Shown here: one piece after another, positions 27,866 through 37,882 of the stretch
How positions within the stretch are numbered: the stretch's first letter is position 1
Layout: every line of letters starts with the position of its first letter
Assembly: GCF_000620805.1 (NCBI RefSeq)
Contig: NZ_KK211187.1
Location: 1,149,957 to 1,213,956 of the forward strand
Origin: Exiguobacterium undae DSM 14481
GTDB lineage: Bacteria > Bacillota > Bacilli > Exiguobacteriales > Exiguobacteriaceae
DNA: 64,000 nucleotides
Reading direction: 5' to 3'
Notes under the pieces: generated by a model
The model's database searches: none
The model's input: the letters and a program-made list of their open reading frames with translations, nothing else
Told to the model about the DNA's origin: nothing
Position numbers and translations under genes: made by a program

Positions 27866-27873
27866 TAAATTGT

Positions 27874-27913
27874 GACCATTCTGCTAACGTTTAGCAGGAT
27901 GGTCTTTTATTTT
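27874..27913 (+). terminator. Terminator of ctaBCDEF
   Basis: Perfect 14-bp stem GACCATTCTGCTAA (27874-27887), loop CGT, TTAGCAGGATGGTC (27891-27904), then TTTTATTTT. Confidence 0.95.
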
Positions 27914-27934
27914 AGAATCGTTTTATGAGAAACC

Positions 27935-27963
27935 TTTACAATGAAATAGGGGAACGGTAATCT
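27935..27963 (+). promoter_or_regulatory. Promoter of ctaG
   Basis: TTTACA (27935-27940), 17-base spacer, TAATCT (27958-27963); the start would be near 27970, close to the ctaG ribosome binding site. Confidence 0.6.
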
Positions 27964-27996
27964 TAATCTGTAGGAAAAAGGAACGGGGTGAGAAAT

Positions 27997-28902
27997 GTGT
28001 TAGGCAACTTAAGGGGATCTTTATCACAATTTGACTGGACGGTTTTGTGGAGTCCATATTATGCTTTACTGTTGATTGGAATCTATATTTTTTATGCAGT
28101 CGTGACGGAAAAAATTCGTCGACCGGATGAGGCGGAGACAACGCTTGGTCAGAAATTTTCCATGTTGGCTGCTTTGGTAGTATATTACATTGGTTTTGGT
28201 AGTCCGCTCGATGTAATGGCGCATATTACGTTCTCAGCGCATATGTTGCAGATGGTATTCGTCTATATGGTGGCACCGCCACTGTTGATGCTGGCGATTC
28301 CTGGATGGGTATTCAAACGCTTGTTTGAAGTCCCTTATCTTGGACGAGTATTACGGTTCTTTATCTTGCCATTGATTGCATTGGTCGTATTTAATTCACT
28401 GTTTACGTTTTATCATATGCCTTTCATTTTTGATTATGTCCTGACGAATTACACGGTGCACCGGATTTTCCACGGGGCATTGATTTTCCTCAGCATGACG
28501 ATGTGGTATCCGATCATCGCACCGGTGAACGAGGAAGACAGTTTATCGGATTTGAAGAAGATGGTTTACATCGTCGCCAATGGCGTCTTGTTGACACCAG
28601 CCTGTGCCTTCATGATCTTTAGTCAAAGTTTTCAATATGAAGCCTATCAAGATCCGGCGACGTTCGCAAAAGTTCTTGCGTACTGTATGCCAAACAATGA
28701 TGTAAGTGGACTTGATATGGAGCGTTTGTTCGGAACAACAAAAGATCTGCTGGAAGACCAACGTTTTGGTGGCGTATTGATGAAGCTTGGTCAAGAGCTG
28801 GTATACGGATTGTTCTTTGGACTTACGTTCTTCACATGGGTGAGACGTTCTAAAAGTACTGCTGTCGATGAAGGTATGTCCTTCTCGCCAAAAGCGGATT
28901 AA
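27997..28902 (+). CDS. ctaG: Cytochrome c oxidase assembly factor CtaG
   Basis: Polytopic membrane protein, about 301 residues and seven helices, of the Caa3_CtaG family needed to form active caa3 oxidase, probably for CuB insertion. The start FDWTVLWSPYY and the His-containing segments PLDVMAHITFSAHMLQM and HRIFHGALIF are typical. Two GTG starts are possible (27988 and 27997); I prefer 27997, which has GGGGTGAG 4 bases upstream. The CtaM-like gene follows after 18 bases. Confidence 0.93.
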   Translation: MLGNLRGSLSQFDWTVLWSPYYALLLIGIYIFYAVVTEKIRRPDEAETTLGQKFSMLAALVVYYIGFGSPLDVMAHITFSAHMLQMVFVYMVAPPLLMLAIPGWVFKRLFEVPYLGRVLRFFILPLIALVVFNSLFTFYHMPFIFDYVLTNYTVHRIFHGALIFLSMTMWYPIIAPVNEEDSLSDLKKMVYIVANGVLLTPACAFMIFSQSFQYEAYQDPATFAKVLAYCMPNNDVSGLDMERLFGTTKDLLEDQRFGGVLMKLGQELVYGLFFGLTFFTWVRRSKSTAVDEGMSFSPKAD

Positions 28903-28920
28903 ATTGGGGGAAGTTGGAAC

Positions 28921-29382
28921 ATGAGTTATTTGCCGTTGATTTGTGTCACGTTGATCGTCCTCAGCGCGATTTTCGTAGCGATTGGATGGTTCTTGATCGC
29001 TCAGACGCGTCGGAACATGAAAGCACACCAATTCGTCATGACGATTGCTGCTGCTTTAGCACTGTTATTTTTCATCATGTATGCGTTACGGACAATCTTG
29101 TTAGGTAATACCGCCTTTGGCGGACCGGACACGATTAAACCGTATTACACAGGATTTTTAATCTTCCACATCATTTTAGCGACGTCGGGTGGCGTGCTTG
29201 GATTGATGGCTCTCTTTTATGCGTACAAGAAAAACTTTACGCGTCATCGTAAAATCGGTCCCAAAGCTTCTGTCATCTGGTTCTTGACCGCGATTACAGG
29301 AGTCATCGTCTACTGCCTCCTCTATGTGGTGTATGAGCCGGGAGAGACGACAAACGTGTTTCGGGCAATCTGGAACCACTAA
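28921..29382 (+). CDS. ctaM: DUF420 membrane protein, CtaM/YozB-like oxidase assembly factor
   Basis: A 153-residue protein with four membrane helices. The pattern RRNMKAHQFVM, FGGPDTIKPYYTGFLIFHIILA and the final VVYEPGE match DUF420. The S. aureus member CtaM is required for haem-A-type oxidase activity, and B. subtilis YozB is the relative. Its place between ctaG and sco in one operon supports an oxidase-assembly role. The SD sequence GGGGGAAG lies before ATG. Confidence 0.88.
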   Translation: MSYLPLICVTLIVLSAIFVAIGWFLIAQTRRNMKAHQFVMTIAAALALLFFIMYALRTILLGNTAFGGPDTIKPYYTGFLIFHIILATSGGVLGLMALFYAYKKNFTRHRKIGPKASVIWFLTAITGVIVYCLLYVVYEPGETTNVFRAIWNH

Positions 29383-29394
29383 GGAGGTCATGAC

Positions 29395-30000
29395 TTGAAG
29401 AAAAACAGTTATTTGACGGTTGCAGCAGCTGTCTTGATTCTCATTGCGGCAGCCGGTGGCTACTATTACTTTTTCATGAAAGAAAAATTACCTGTCATCG
29501 CAGAGCCGACTCCATTTGAATTGACGAATGCGGTGGACGGGAAACAGTTTGATTCCGAAGACGGAAAGGTGAAGGTCTTGACCTTCTTCTATTCCAACTG
29601 TCCGGACATCTGTCCCTTGACATTAAATGACTACCGGAAGTTAGAGAAACAGTTACGGGCGGAAGAGTTGTACGGCTCGGATGTCGAACTTGTCGCCGTG
29701 ACGGTTGACCCGAAAGTCGACACACCAAAAGTCTTAAAAAAATATGCGTCCAACTTTGAAGCCAATGCGGAAGGGTGGAAGGTGTTGACAGGAGATGGCG
29801 TCGTCATTGACCGTCTGACCCGTCAATTGAATTTTTATTACTCTAAAGCGGAAAGCGGCTTAGTGACGCACGGAACACAAATGTTCATTCTTGATCGAGA
29901 CAACAAAGTCCGGGCGATTTCATCGATGGCGAAGACGCCGGATGAACCGGTCGACTTAGAGGAAGTTATGACATCGGTCAAACAACTTGCGAAGGAGTGA
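29395..30000 (+). CDS. sco: Sco1/SenC family copper chaperone
   Basis: A 201-residue membrane-anchored thioredoxin-fold protein that delivers copper to the CuA site. One N-terminal helix (about 8-27) is followed by the soluble domain with CPDIC (Cys pair) and the ligand His in LVTHGTQMFILD, the full Sco copper triad. The start is TTG 29395, 8 bases after AAGGAGG. It lies 12 bases from the CtaM-like gene, so ctaG-ctaM-sco form an assembly operon. Confidence 0.95.
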   Translation: MKKNSYLTVAAAVLILIAAAGGYYYFFMKEKLPVIAEPTPFELTNAVDGKQFDSEDGKVKVLTFFYSNCPDICPLTLNDYRKLEKQLRAEELYGSDVELVAVTVDPKVDTPKVLKKYASNFEANAEGWKVLTGDGVVIDRLTRQLNFYYSKAESGLVTHGTQMFILDRDNKVRAISSMAKTPDEPVDLEEVMTSVKQLAKE

Positions 30001-30005
30001 ATACG

Positions 30006-30263
30006 ATGGGTGAACACTATGACGTACAAGGTGAGGTAACGGTGGCGGTTCAAGCGATTGAAGAGTTGTTATTATGTACGGTCGTGGATTTTGGAGGATC
30101 CGTCATCCGGATCAAACGATTGTCGCAAGATACCATCTCATTCAGCATGAAGGTCAGCGTCGCACCGGCACAGCTTCCTGCGTTATACCATCATTTACGG
30201 GAACAGGTAAACTTACAGCTCGGCGAAGATGTATTGGATTATCTCCAGTTGATTGCGAAATGA
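30006..30263 (+). CDS. Unknown 85-residue protein at the end of the oxidase-assembly operon
   Basis: I do not recognise it. It is a soluble, mildly acidic protein with alternating hydrophobic residues (GEVTVAVQAIEELLLCTVVD) and one Cys, so it is probably a small alpha/beta fold. ATG 30006 lies six bases after the sco stop, with AAGGAGTGA as ribosome binding site inside sco; an in-frame GTG at 29997 is a weaker choice. Tight linkage to sco suggests coexpression with caa3 assembly genes. A terminator follows. Confidence 0.7.
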   Translation: MGEHYDVQGEVTVAVQAIEELLLCTVVDFGGSVIRIKRLSQDTISFSMKVSVAPAQLPALYHHLREQVNLQLGEDVLDYLQLIAK

Positions 30264-30303
30264 AGAGGAACAAGGAATTGACTCAACAGTCATTCTCTAT
30301 ACA

Positions 30304-30348
30304 GGACGAGGGAGATGGATACTAAATCCGTCCCCCTCGTCCCTTTTT
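30304..30348 (+). terminator. Terminator of the ctaG-ctaM-sco operon
   Basis: GGACGAGGG (30304-30312) pairs with CCCTCGTCC (30334-30342), with an inner GGAT/ATCC stem, followed by CTTTTT. Confidence 0.85.
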
Positions 30349-30363
30349 CGTAGAAATGTCTAT

Positions 30364-30398
30364 AAAAAAACCAAAGTCCACTGGGAGGCGGACTTTGG
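30364..30398 (-). terminator. Terminator of the yugN-like gene
   Basis: CCAAAGTCC (30371-30379) pairs with GGACTTTGG (30390-30398). On the minus strand the stem is followed by TTTTTTTATA. Confidence 0.9.
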
Positions 30399-30407
30399 CG
30401 AGGCAAC

Positions 30408-30758
30408 TTATTTTTCGAGTGTTTCGAGTAATGCCGTCAAACGACGTTCGCAGTCTTTGACGATTTCCGGAGGGAACTCCTCATCATACTCGACACCGTG
30501 CGGGTAATAATGTTTTCCGAGAAGAGGCGTCAGCATCCGAACGACAGCGTGACGGTCTTCAAGTTCACCTTGAATCGCGTAAACGGGGACGCGAAGATAA
30601 AAGACTTCTCCCGTAGATTGTTTTTCGTATTTCATGTCATACATGGCACGTTCATAATCCCATTGTCCTTCCCGAACAAAACGATGATGATCCATGATCG
30701 TTTCGAGTAACCCGAACTTAATTTCCTTGCCTTCGATTCCGAACTTTTCAAACTTCAT
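30408..30758 (-). CDS. YugN-like family protein
   Basis: A 116-residue soluble protein matching my memory of B. subtilis YugN: GQWDYERAMYDMKYE, then LTPLLGKHYYPHGVEYDEEFP. The function is unknown; no cofactor or catalytic motif is visible. The start ATG has GGGGGATTC upstream. Its promoter region holds a perfect palindrome that may be an operator. In B. subtilis the relative lies elsewhere, so its presence beside the ylb genes is specific to this genome or its relatives. Confidence 0.88.
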   Translation of the reverse strand: MKFEKFGIEGKEIKFGLLETIMDHHRFVREGQWDYERAMYDMKYEKQSTGEVFYLRVPVYAIQGELEDRHAVVRMLTPLLGKHYYPHGVEYDEEFPPEIVKDCERRLTALLETLEK

Positions 30759-30785
30759 GTGTGAATCCCCCTATACCCCAGTTTG

Positions 30786-30799
30786 CTAGTGTACACTAG
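30786..30799. promoter_or_regulatory. Perfect 14-bp palindrome, candidate operator of the yugN-like gene
   Basis: CTAGTGTACACTAG is its own reverse complement. It lies just downstream of the predicted minus-strand -10 element and upstream of the ribosome binding site, a typical repressor position. The regulator is unknown. Confidence 0.5.
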
Positions 30800-30811
30800 T
30801 CTTTCCAAGCT

Positions 30812-30839
30812 ATCATACCATAATGAATGAACGGATAAA
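30812..30839 (-). promoter_or_regulatory. Promoter of the yugN-like gene
   Basis: Minus strand TTTATC (30834-30839), 16-base spacer, TATGAT (30812-30817) preceded by TGG (extended -10). Confidence 0.5.
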
Positions 30840-30868
30840 GAAAAAGTTGTGAAGTCAATTTGAAGAAT

Positions 30869-31636
30869 TCATGAACTTCCATATTTCCGTTCGACATATT
30901 CGAGAATCGTATCGGGCGCATGAATTCCGAGATGATTTAAACCTTCTCCGCCAAAAAACACATTAAATTCGAGGACATAGATGTGATCGTCCCGGAAGAT
31001 CAGGTCAAATCCGGCGTGGTCGATGTCGAGTCGTTTCGCCAATGCCAAAACGAAATCAAGTGCCTCCTGTGGAATGTTCTCGAAATCAAGGACACCGCCT
31101 TGGGCGACATTGTTCAAAAATTGGGCGCCTCCGACACGCCAGTAAGCAGCAAGAACCTTGTCGCCGATGACGACGACGCGGAGATCCTTCTCATTCGGGA
31201 TGTATTCTTGAATATAAAACGTCTCATGCGACGCGACATACTTATCCCAATCGGCTTGATCCTTAATCAGATGGACACCTTGTCCCATCGAACTGCGGAC
31301 CGTCTTCGCGACGAAGGGGAACGAAAACTCCTCCAGCACCCGTGTGACCGTAAATTCGTTTTTTCCATAGATGCCGGTTCGCGGAATATTCTCGGGAATG
31401 ACGGTCTGGAAGATACGGGTCATTTCAATCTTATCGTGCCCAAGATGGAACGTGGCCGCAGAAGGGAAGATTGGTTTCTTCATCCCGTAGATGATGGAAT
31501 GGATCTGCCAATATTCCGGGAACAAAATCACGTCAGCTTGGGCGATTTTGCCGAGTGAATCAAAATGATAATCGGACTTCGCATGTTCGGTTTTAATCCC
31601 GATCGTGCGGAACATGTTAAATGATAAAAATTGCAT
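30869..31636 (-). CDS. ATP-grasp (RimK-like) carboxylate-amine ligase family protein
   Basis: A 255-residue ATP-grasp protein. The central SFPFVAKTVRSSMGQGVHLIKD is the nucleotide-binding loop. YIQEYIPNEKDLRVVVIGDKVL and the C-terminal Mg2+ site DLIFRDDHIYVLEFNVFFGGEG are RimK/glutathione-synthetase-like. Substrates cannot be read from the sequence; amino acid ligation to a peptide, protein or small molecule is the usual role. The second ATG (31636) is favoured, as AAGGAAGGA touches the first one (31645). No obvious partner gene sits next to it. Confidence 0.88.
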   Translation of the reverse strand: MQFLSFNMFRTIGIKTEHAKSDYHFDSLGKIAQADVILFPEYWQIHSIIYGMKKPIFPSAATFHLGHDKIEMTRIFQTVIPENIPRTGIYGKNEFTVTRVLEEFSFPFVAKTVRSSMGQGVHLIKDQADWDKYVASHETFYIQEYIPNEKDLRVVVIGDKVLAAYWRVGGAQFLNNVAQGGVLDFENIPQEALDFVLALAKRLDIDHAGFDLIFRDDHIYVLEFNVFFGGEGLNHLGIHAPDTILEYVERKYGSS

Positions 31637-31737
31637 ACAATTCATTCCTTCCTTCTGAACAAATTATACACAATTCAGCGTGCTAGGAGCGAGATAAATG
31701 TTATGATATGATGGTTAAGTCAAGGAGGAGATTCGTT

Positions 31738-32178
31738 GTGATATATTCAGATAAAACGATAGACCTCATCAACGCAGCGGAAGACCTTGCACACTCTCTC
31801 TCGCAAAGCGAAACAGGTCAAGCATATAGATTAGCGAAACAAGCGCGTGCGAACTCAAGGCAGGCGCAGGACGTGATTCGTGACTTTAACCGGATCAAAG
31901 AAGAATATGAATTGGTCCAACGGTTTGGCCGGTATCATCCGGACTACCAAACGATCACGAAAAAGGTGCACGAAATCAAACGCGCGCTTGATCTGCAAGA
32001 AGAGGTCGCCGTGTTCAAAAAAGCAGAGAAGCAACTCGAAACCTTACTCGGACAAGTGAGCCTCGTCCTCGCCGGGCAAGTCTCGCCTCAAATCAAAGTT
32101 CCGACAGGCAATCCATTCTTCGATCAAGGATGTGCGGGCGGATGTTCGACAGGTGGAAGTTGCAGCTGTAGCGGCTAA
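31738..32178 (+). CDS. ylbF: YlbF/RicF regulator, Fe-S-binding Y-complex subunit
   Basis: A 146-residue helical protein of the YlbF/YmcA family. In B. subtilis YlbF, YmcA and YaaT form a complex that carries iron-sulfur clusters and steers RNase Y-dependent mRNA maturation. The Cys-rich tail GCAGGCSTGGSCSCSG supplies four cysteines fit for cluster binding. The start is GTG 31738, 7 bases after AAGGAGGAG. The partners are outside the window. ylbG follows after 26 bases, as in B. subtilis. Confidence 0.93.
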   Translation: MIYSDKTIDLINAAEDLAHSLSQSETGQAYRLAKQARANSRQAQDVIRDFNRIKEEYELVQRFGRYHPDYQTITKKVHEIKRALDLQEEVAVFKKAEKQLETLLGQVSLVLAGQVSPQIKVPTGNPFFDQGCAGGCSTGGSCSCSG

Positions 32179-32204
32179 TCGCTGAAAAAGGGAGGAACGG
32201 TGTT

Positions 32205-32462
32205 GTGATCAAGGATCGGATTGGACTTATCGTCTATGTCAATGCGTTGAAGGCGTCGCGTCAGTTACGCCGTTTCGGGAATGTCTATTTTACTTCAAAA
32301 CGTGAACGGTACGTGTTCTTATATGTTGATCTTGATCAACATGAACAAGTAATCGAACGGATTACGGCCTTGCCGTTCGTCGAGAGCGTGTTGCGTTCGG
32401 AGCGACCGTTCATCATCGAGACATACGCCAATAAAAAAGGTAAGATGCAGGAAGAAGTTTAA
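32205..32462 (+). CDS. ylbG: YlbG family protein (UPF0298)
   Basis: An 85-residue basic protein; DRIGLIVYVNALKASRQLRRFG and YVFLYVDLDQHEQV match UPF0298/YlbG. The function is unknown. The GTG start is preceded by AAAGGGAGGAACG. It is cotranscribed with ylbF and followed by a terminator. Confidence 0.9.
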   Translation: MIKDRIGLIVYVNALKASRQLRRFGNVYFTSKRERYVFLYVDLDQHEQVIERITALPFVESVLRSERPFIIETYANKKGKMQEEV

Positions 32463-32467
32463 CTGGT

Positions 32468-32500
32468 GGAGCGATGAGGACATCCTCGTCGCTCCTTTTT
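32468..32500 (+). terminator. Terminator between ylbG and rsmD
   Basis: GGAGCGATGAGG (32468-32479) pairs with CCTCGTCGCTCC (32484-32495) with one T-G pair, then TTTTT. Confidence 0.9.
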
Positions 32501-32516
32501 GAAAGGAAGGAACAGG

Positions 32517-34544
<2,028 letters not shown>

Positions 34545-34572
<28 letters not shown>

Positions 34573-35696
34573 GCAAAGCGGCGATGTTCTTCCAAGTCAC
34601 TGTAACGAGCCAAGGGCACAGCGTACGCTGCTGTGACTTGGCTCTCTTTGATGAGCCAAGGATGTTTCGAAAACGTTGAGACGACCGGAATACGTGTTTT
34701 GATGTCGCGTAAAGCGGCACGACCCCGATCGTTAAATGCAAGGGGACGGACATACTCCACTTGATCAAACGCCAGATCTTCCATTTCACGAGTTGTGGTC
34801 GACGTCAGCAAGTAGATCAGGGCACGTTGCAGGCTCGTCCGGGTATATCGCCGTGTTTTGACGTAAGCAAGGAACGCTTTAAAAGTAGCGGCCTGCCGGG
34901 CGCCTTCGATCAGACGCGGGGCGAGTGAAGCATCAATACCGTTGAATTGCATTAAATCAACGAGACTGGTTGTCAGAAGACGATGGCGGAGGAAAGGATA
35001 GTAGGCATCAAAAGAGGCGAAGACGGCATTCTGGAGCACGTCAGCAGTTGCGTCTGGTAAACCGATCAACGACTGGTGCTTCATGTAATAAGCACGAATC
35101 GCCGTTGCACTCATGATGTCTCCGACTGACAGATCATGATAGCCGCTGCCGATGCGTTTTGTCGTATGAAGCGTGATGCTTGATGCTGCCCGGGCGTAAT
35201 AATAACCAAGCGTATTGTTCGGCGTCGTCAAATCAAGCGTCGTCGTCATGGCCGCAAAAGCCTGACTCGCCGCCGTTGCGGAAGACAAACCATTGGCCAG
35301 TCCTTGTTGAACCAACGCTTGGTACTGTGGAGTTGCTTCATGATCTTCAGTAGCCGCTTGGATAAAAGGAGCGATGTCACCGCACTCGCTACCGAAAGAC
35401 AACGTCTGTGCCCCAATCGTCTCGGCAATCGTCACCCCGCCGCGTGCAAAGCGGTCAGCACGTTGGACGGCAAAGTAGAAAGGGAGTTCCAGAACAAGGT
35501 CGATTTCGCCGCTTGCGACTGCCGCTTGAGCCCGGGACCACTTGTCCGTGAAGGCGGGCTCCCCGCGTTGCATAAACGTTCCGCTCATGATGGCGACGAT
35601 CAAATCAGCACCGGTTTCCTGTCGGGCGATTTTCGCTTGATAAAGGTGTCCATTGTGAAACGGATTGTACTCAGAAATAATTGCTGTCATTCTCAT
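34545..35696 (-). CDS. tmcAL: tRNA(Met) cytidine acetate ligase TmcAL
   Basis: A 383-residue nucleotidyltransferase-like enzyme (YlbM) that makes N4-acetylcytidine at the wobble base of elongator tRNA-Met from acetate and ATP. The start MTAIISEYNPFHNGHLYQ carries the HNGH nucleotide-binding motif, and GTFMQRGEPAF and SFGSECGD follow. The ATG at 35696 follows AAGGAGAAAG; an ORF extension to 35801 overlaps the opposite ylbN promoter. Its tail overlaps ylbL on the other strand. Confidence 0.95.
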
Positions 35697-35794
35697 GAAA
35701 CTTTCTCCTTTGCAAACCGAATTAAGTGCGGTAATATGGATGAAGACGTCCAAAAGTGTTCGTTCTCTAGCGATTTCAGTGTAAAGAAAAAACA

Positions 35795-35823
35795 TTGACA
35801 AAACAAGATGTCCTCTCTATAAT
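35795..35823 (+). promoter_or_regulatory. Full-consensus sigma-A promoter of ylbN-rpmF
   Basis: TTGACA (35795-35800), exactly 17 bases, TATAAT (35818-35823): both hexamers match the consensus in full. The start would be near 35830, about 20 bases before ATG. Confidence 0.92.
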
Positions 35824-35851
35824 TCATATTGTTGCAATTGAGGTGATTCGG

Positions 35852-36376
35852 ATGAAATGGTCCCTGATGCAATTGAATAAATTGCGCAATCTGGGTCAAC
35901 TTCAGGTTAACGAGACGATTGAGCTTCCTGAGCTCATCGCCCTCCATCCGGATATCCGGGCGGTGCAACCTGTGCACGTTCGTGCAAATGCATCGTTTAC
36001 ATCGAATCAATTAATATTCAATCTCCGGATTACAGGCGAAATGACGCTTCCGGATGCCCGGACGCTGAATGACGTCGCGTACCCGTTCGAGATTGAATCG
36101 ATCGAGTCATTCCTGCTCGAAGTTGATGCTGTTCCGGTTGATTCGGACGACATCAATTTACCGAACGGGAATACGGTTGATCTTCAACCACTCGTGCAAG
36201 AATTGATTTTACTTCATGTGCCAGTGCAAGTGCATGGGGATGATGAAGAAAATCAGTTGGTTCAAGGGGAAGGCTGGACGGTTCTCTCAGAAGAAGCACC
36301 AGAAGAAGCTGAACCAAAAATTGATCCGCGACTTGCGGGTCTCGCTCAGTTCTTTAAAAAGGATCAGGATTCCTAA
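35852..36376 (+). CDS. ylbN: DUF177 (YceD) family protein YlbN
   Basis: A 174-residue acidic protein of the DUF177 family, almost always encoded next to rpmF; the E. coli relative YceD is linked to rRNA handling. MKWSLMQLNKLRN, then the beta-rich middle and the acidic C-terminus EEAPEEAEPKIDPRLAGLAQFF are typical. ATG 35852 has GAGGTGATTC upstream; the longer ORF would start inside the promoter. Cotranscription with rpmF is likely (45-base gap). Confidence 0.92.
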   Translation: MKWSLMQLNKLRNLGQLQVNETIELPELIALHPDIRAVQPVHVRANASFTSNQLIFNLRITGEMTLPDARTLNDVAYPFEIESIESFLLEVDAVPVDSDDINLPNGNTVDLQPLVQELILLHVPVQVHGDDEENQLVQGEGWTVLSEEAPEEAEPKIDPRLAGLAQFFKKDQDS

Positions 36377-36421
36377 TCTTTTCATAAAGGCGAGTGTATT
36401 TTTTCAAGGAGGTGGACAACG

Positions 36422-36595
36422 ATGGCAGTACCATTCCGCAGAACGTCGAAAACACGCAAACGTCTTCGCCGTACTCATTTCAAACTCCGTGTACCAGGTA
36501 TGGTCGAGTGCCCAAACTGTGGTGAAATGAAACTTTCACACCGCGTTTGTAAAGCATGTGGCTCGTACAAAGGTAAAGAAATCGTCAGCAAGTAA
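36422..36595 (+). CDS. rpmF: 50S ribosomal protein L32, zinc-binding form
   Basis: A 57-residue ribosomal protein. [19 protein letters not shown] is the standard N-terminus, and CPNC plus CKAC at about 30-33 and 43-46 form a zinc ribbon, so this is the C+ form. SD AAGGAGGTGG precedes ATG. It is expressed from the strong ylbN promoter and followed by a terminator. It matches the ylbN-rpmF pair of B. subtilis. Confidence 0.98.
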
Positions 36596-36611
36596 GCTGA
36601 ATGATCGGTAT

Positions 36612-36659
36612 AAAAGCGACCCAAGAATCGAGCAATCGGTTTGGCAGGTCGCTTTTTTT
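36612..36659 (+). terminator. Terminator after rpmF
   Basis: AAGCGACC (36614-36621) pairs with GGTCGCTT (36647-36654), with a weaker inner stem, followed by seven T. Confidence 0.85.
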
Positions 36660-36682
36660 GATGACAAAAGGAGCGTGGGCGC

Positions 36683-37504
36683 ATGAGTACAATCGGAATC
36701 ATCGGAGCGGGATCCATCGGGTTATTAATCGCTTCCTACTTATCAGAACAGCATGAGGTAACCGTTTATACGCGGCAGACGGAAGATCGGGATGTCCGCA
36801 TCATCAGGGACGGAACAGCCAGCCAACCGGTGGAGGTTCGACTACTCGATCAATTCGAGTCGCAAGACTTGGTATTCGTGACGACAAAGTCGTATGATAT
36901 AAAAAGTGTGATTCCATATTTAATGACCGAGACGGCACCGGTCCTGTTTTTACAGAACGGAATGGGGCATGTGACGCAAGTCGAACAGGTGCCGCATGCT
37001 TTGTTCGGCATCGTGGAGCACGGTGCCATGAGAACCGGGAAATATGAAGTCCGGCATACCGGAGTTGGACGCATTCGCTATGGACAGGCGTTTTTGCCGA
37101 TGCTCGAGGATGGTCCCCTGCAGTTTGAACATGTAGAGGACATCCAGTCGGTCATGTTGACGAAATTGTTCATGAACGCTGTCATCAATCCACTCACGGC
37201 CTACCACCGGATTACAAACGGACAATTACTCGAGGAACCGTACGCGTCTAAAGCGCATGCTTTATTTGAAGAATTGCGCCATGTTTTTCCGCAACACGAC
37301 ATATCGTATGCGGAAATTGAACAGGTCATGCAGCGTACCGGACTGAACCGGTCATCGATGCTGCAGGATATCGAACAGGGGAGAAGGACAGAGATTGATC
37401 CGATTGTCGGATATGTTCTGGAACGAGCCGTGACACCGACGCCCTTATTGACGTTTTATTTTGAACAGATTACATCTCAGGAAAAAAGAGGGGATTCCAT
37501 GTGA
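36683..37504 (+). CDS. panE: 2-dehydropantoate 2-reductase
   Basis: NADPH-dependent ketopantoate reductase of the pantothenate pathway (ylbQ), 273 residues. The Rossmann loop IGAGSIG at the N-terminus, the TTKSYDI segment, and the C-terminal domain with the catalytic Lys in MLTKLFMNAVINPLTA and the SSMLQDIEQGRRTEID signature are visible. The SD AAAAGGAGCG precedes ATG. Its stop overlaps the next gene. Confidence 0.94.
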   Translation: MSTIGIIGAGSIGLLIASYLSEQHEVTVYTRQTEDRDVRIIRDGTASQPVEVRLLDQFESQDLVFVTTKSYDIKSVIPYLMTETAPVLFLQNGMGHVTQVEQVPHALFGIVEHGAMRTGKYEVRHTGVGRIRYGQAFLPMLEDGPLQFEHVEDIQSVMLTKLFMNAVINPLTAYHRITNGQLLEEPYASKAHALFEELRHVFPQHDISYAEIEQVMQRTGLNRSSMLQDIEQGRRTEIDPIVGYVLERAVTPTPLLTFYFEQITSQEKRGDSM

Positions 37505-37857
37505 CATTGTTTATAATCTTCCCAATCTTTAGTTTGGTTGTTTTCTATATGATTTTTTTCATGGTGTTTCGAACACACCAAAAAGCACTTCGACTTGCAC
37601 TGGATGTCGGCACATTTGTCGTCCTCTACGGGATTCATGTCGCACTGATTGCCTTGACCGGTCAAAACTACTTAGGATGGCTGTTGATCGCCATTCTCCT
37701 CATCTTTGCAGTGAATGCCTTATGGCAACGGATCCAACAAGTGGATGTTGATTACTTACAGATGATTCGACATAGTTGGCGCATCACGATTTTGATTGCC
37801 TTGCCTGTCCAGCTGATGCTGTTTGGGATTGGAATCCGTCAACTGTTCATTCATTGA
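37501..37857 (+). CDS. DUF3397-like membrane protein
   Basis: A 118-residue protein with four predicted membrane helices and little else. Genes of the DUF3397 family are commonly found directly upstream of bshC in Bacillales, which is the basis of the call. The GTG start overlaps the panE stop (GTGA) and has AGAGGGG 7 bases before it. The function is unknown. bshC begins 25 bases downstream. Confidence 0.75.
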   Translation: MTLFIIFPIFSLVVFYMIFFMVFRTHQKALRLALDVGTFVVLYGIHVALIALTGQNYLGWLLIAILLIFAVNALWQRIQQVDVDYLQMIRHSWRITILIALPVQLMLFGIGIRQLFIH

Positions 37858-37882
37858 TCTTGTCAGAAAGAAGGGATTTTGT

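Noticed and set aside
36216-36530. ORF crossing ylbN and rpmF
   Set aside because: Out of frame with both genes; the 57-codon rpmF frame with its zinc ribbon and SD AAGGAGG is the real one.
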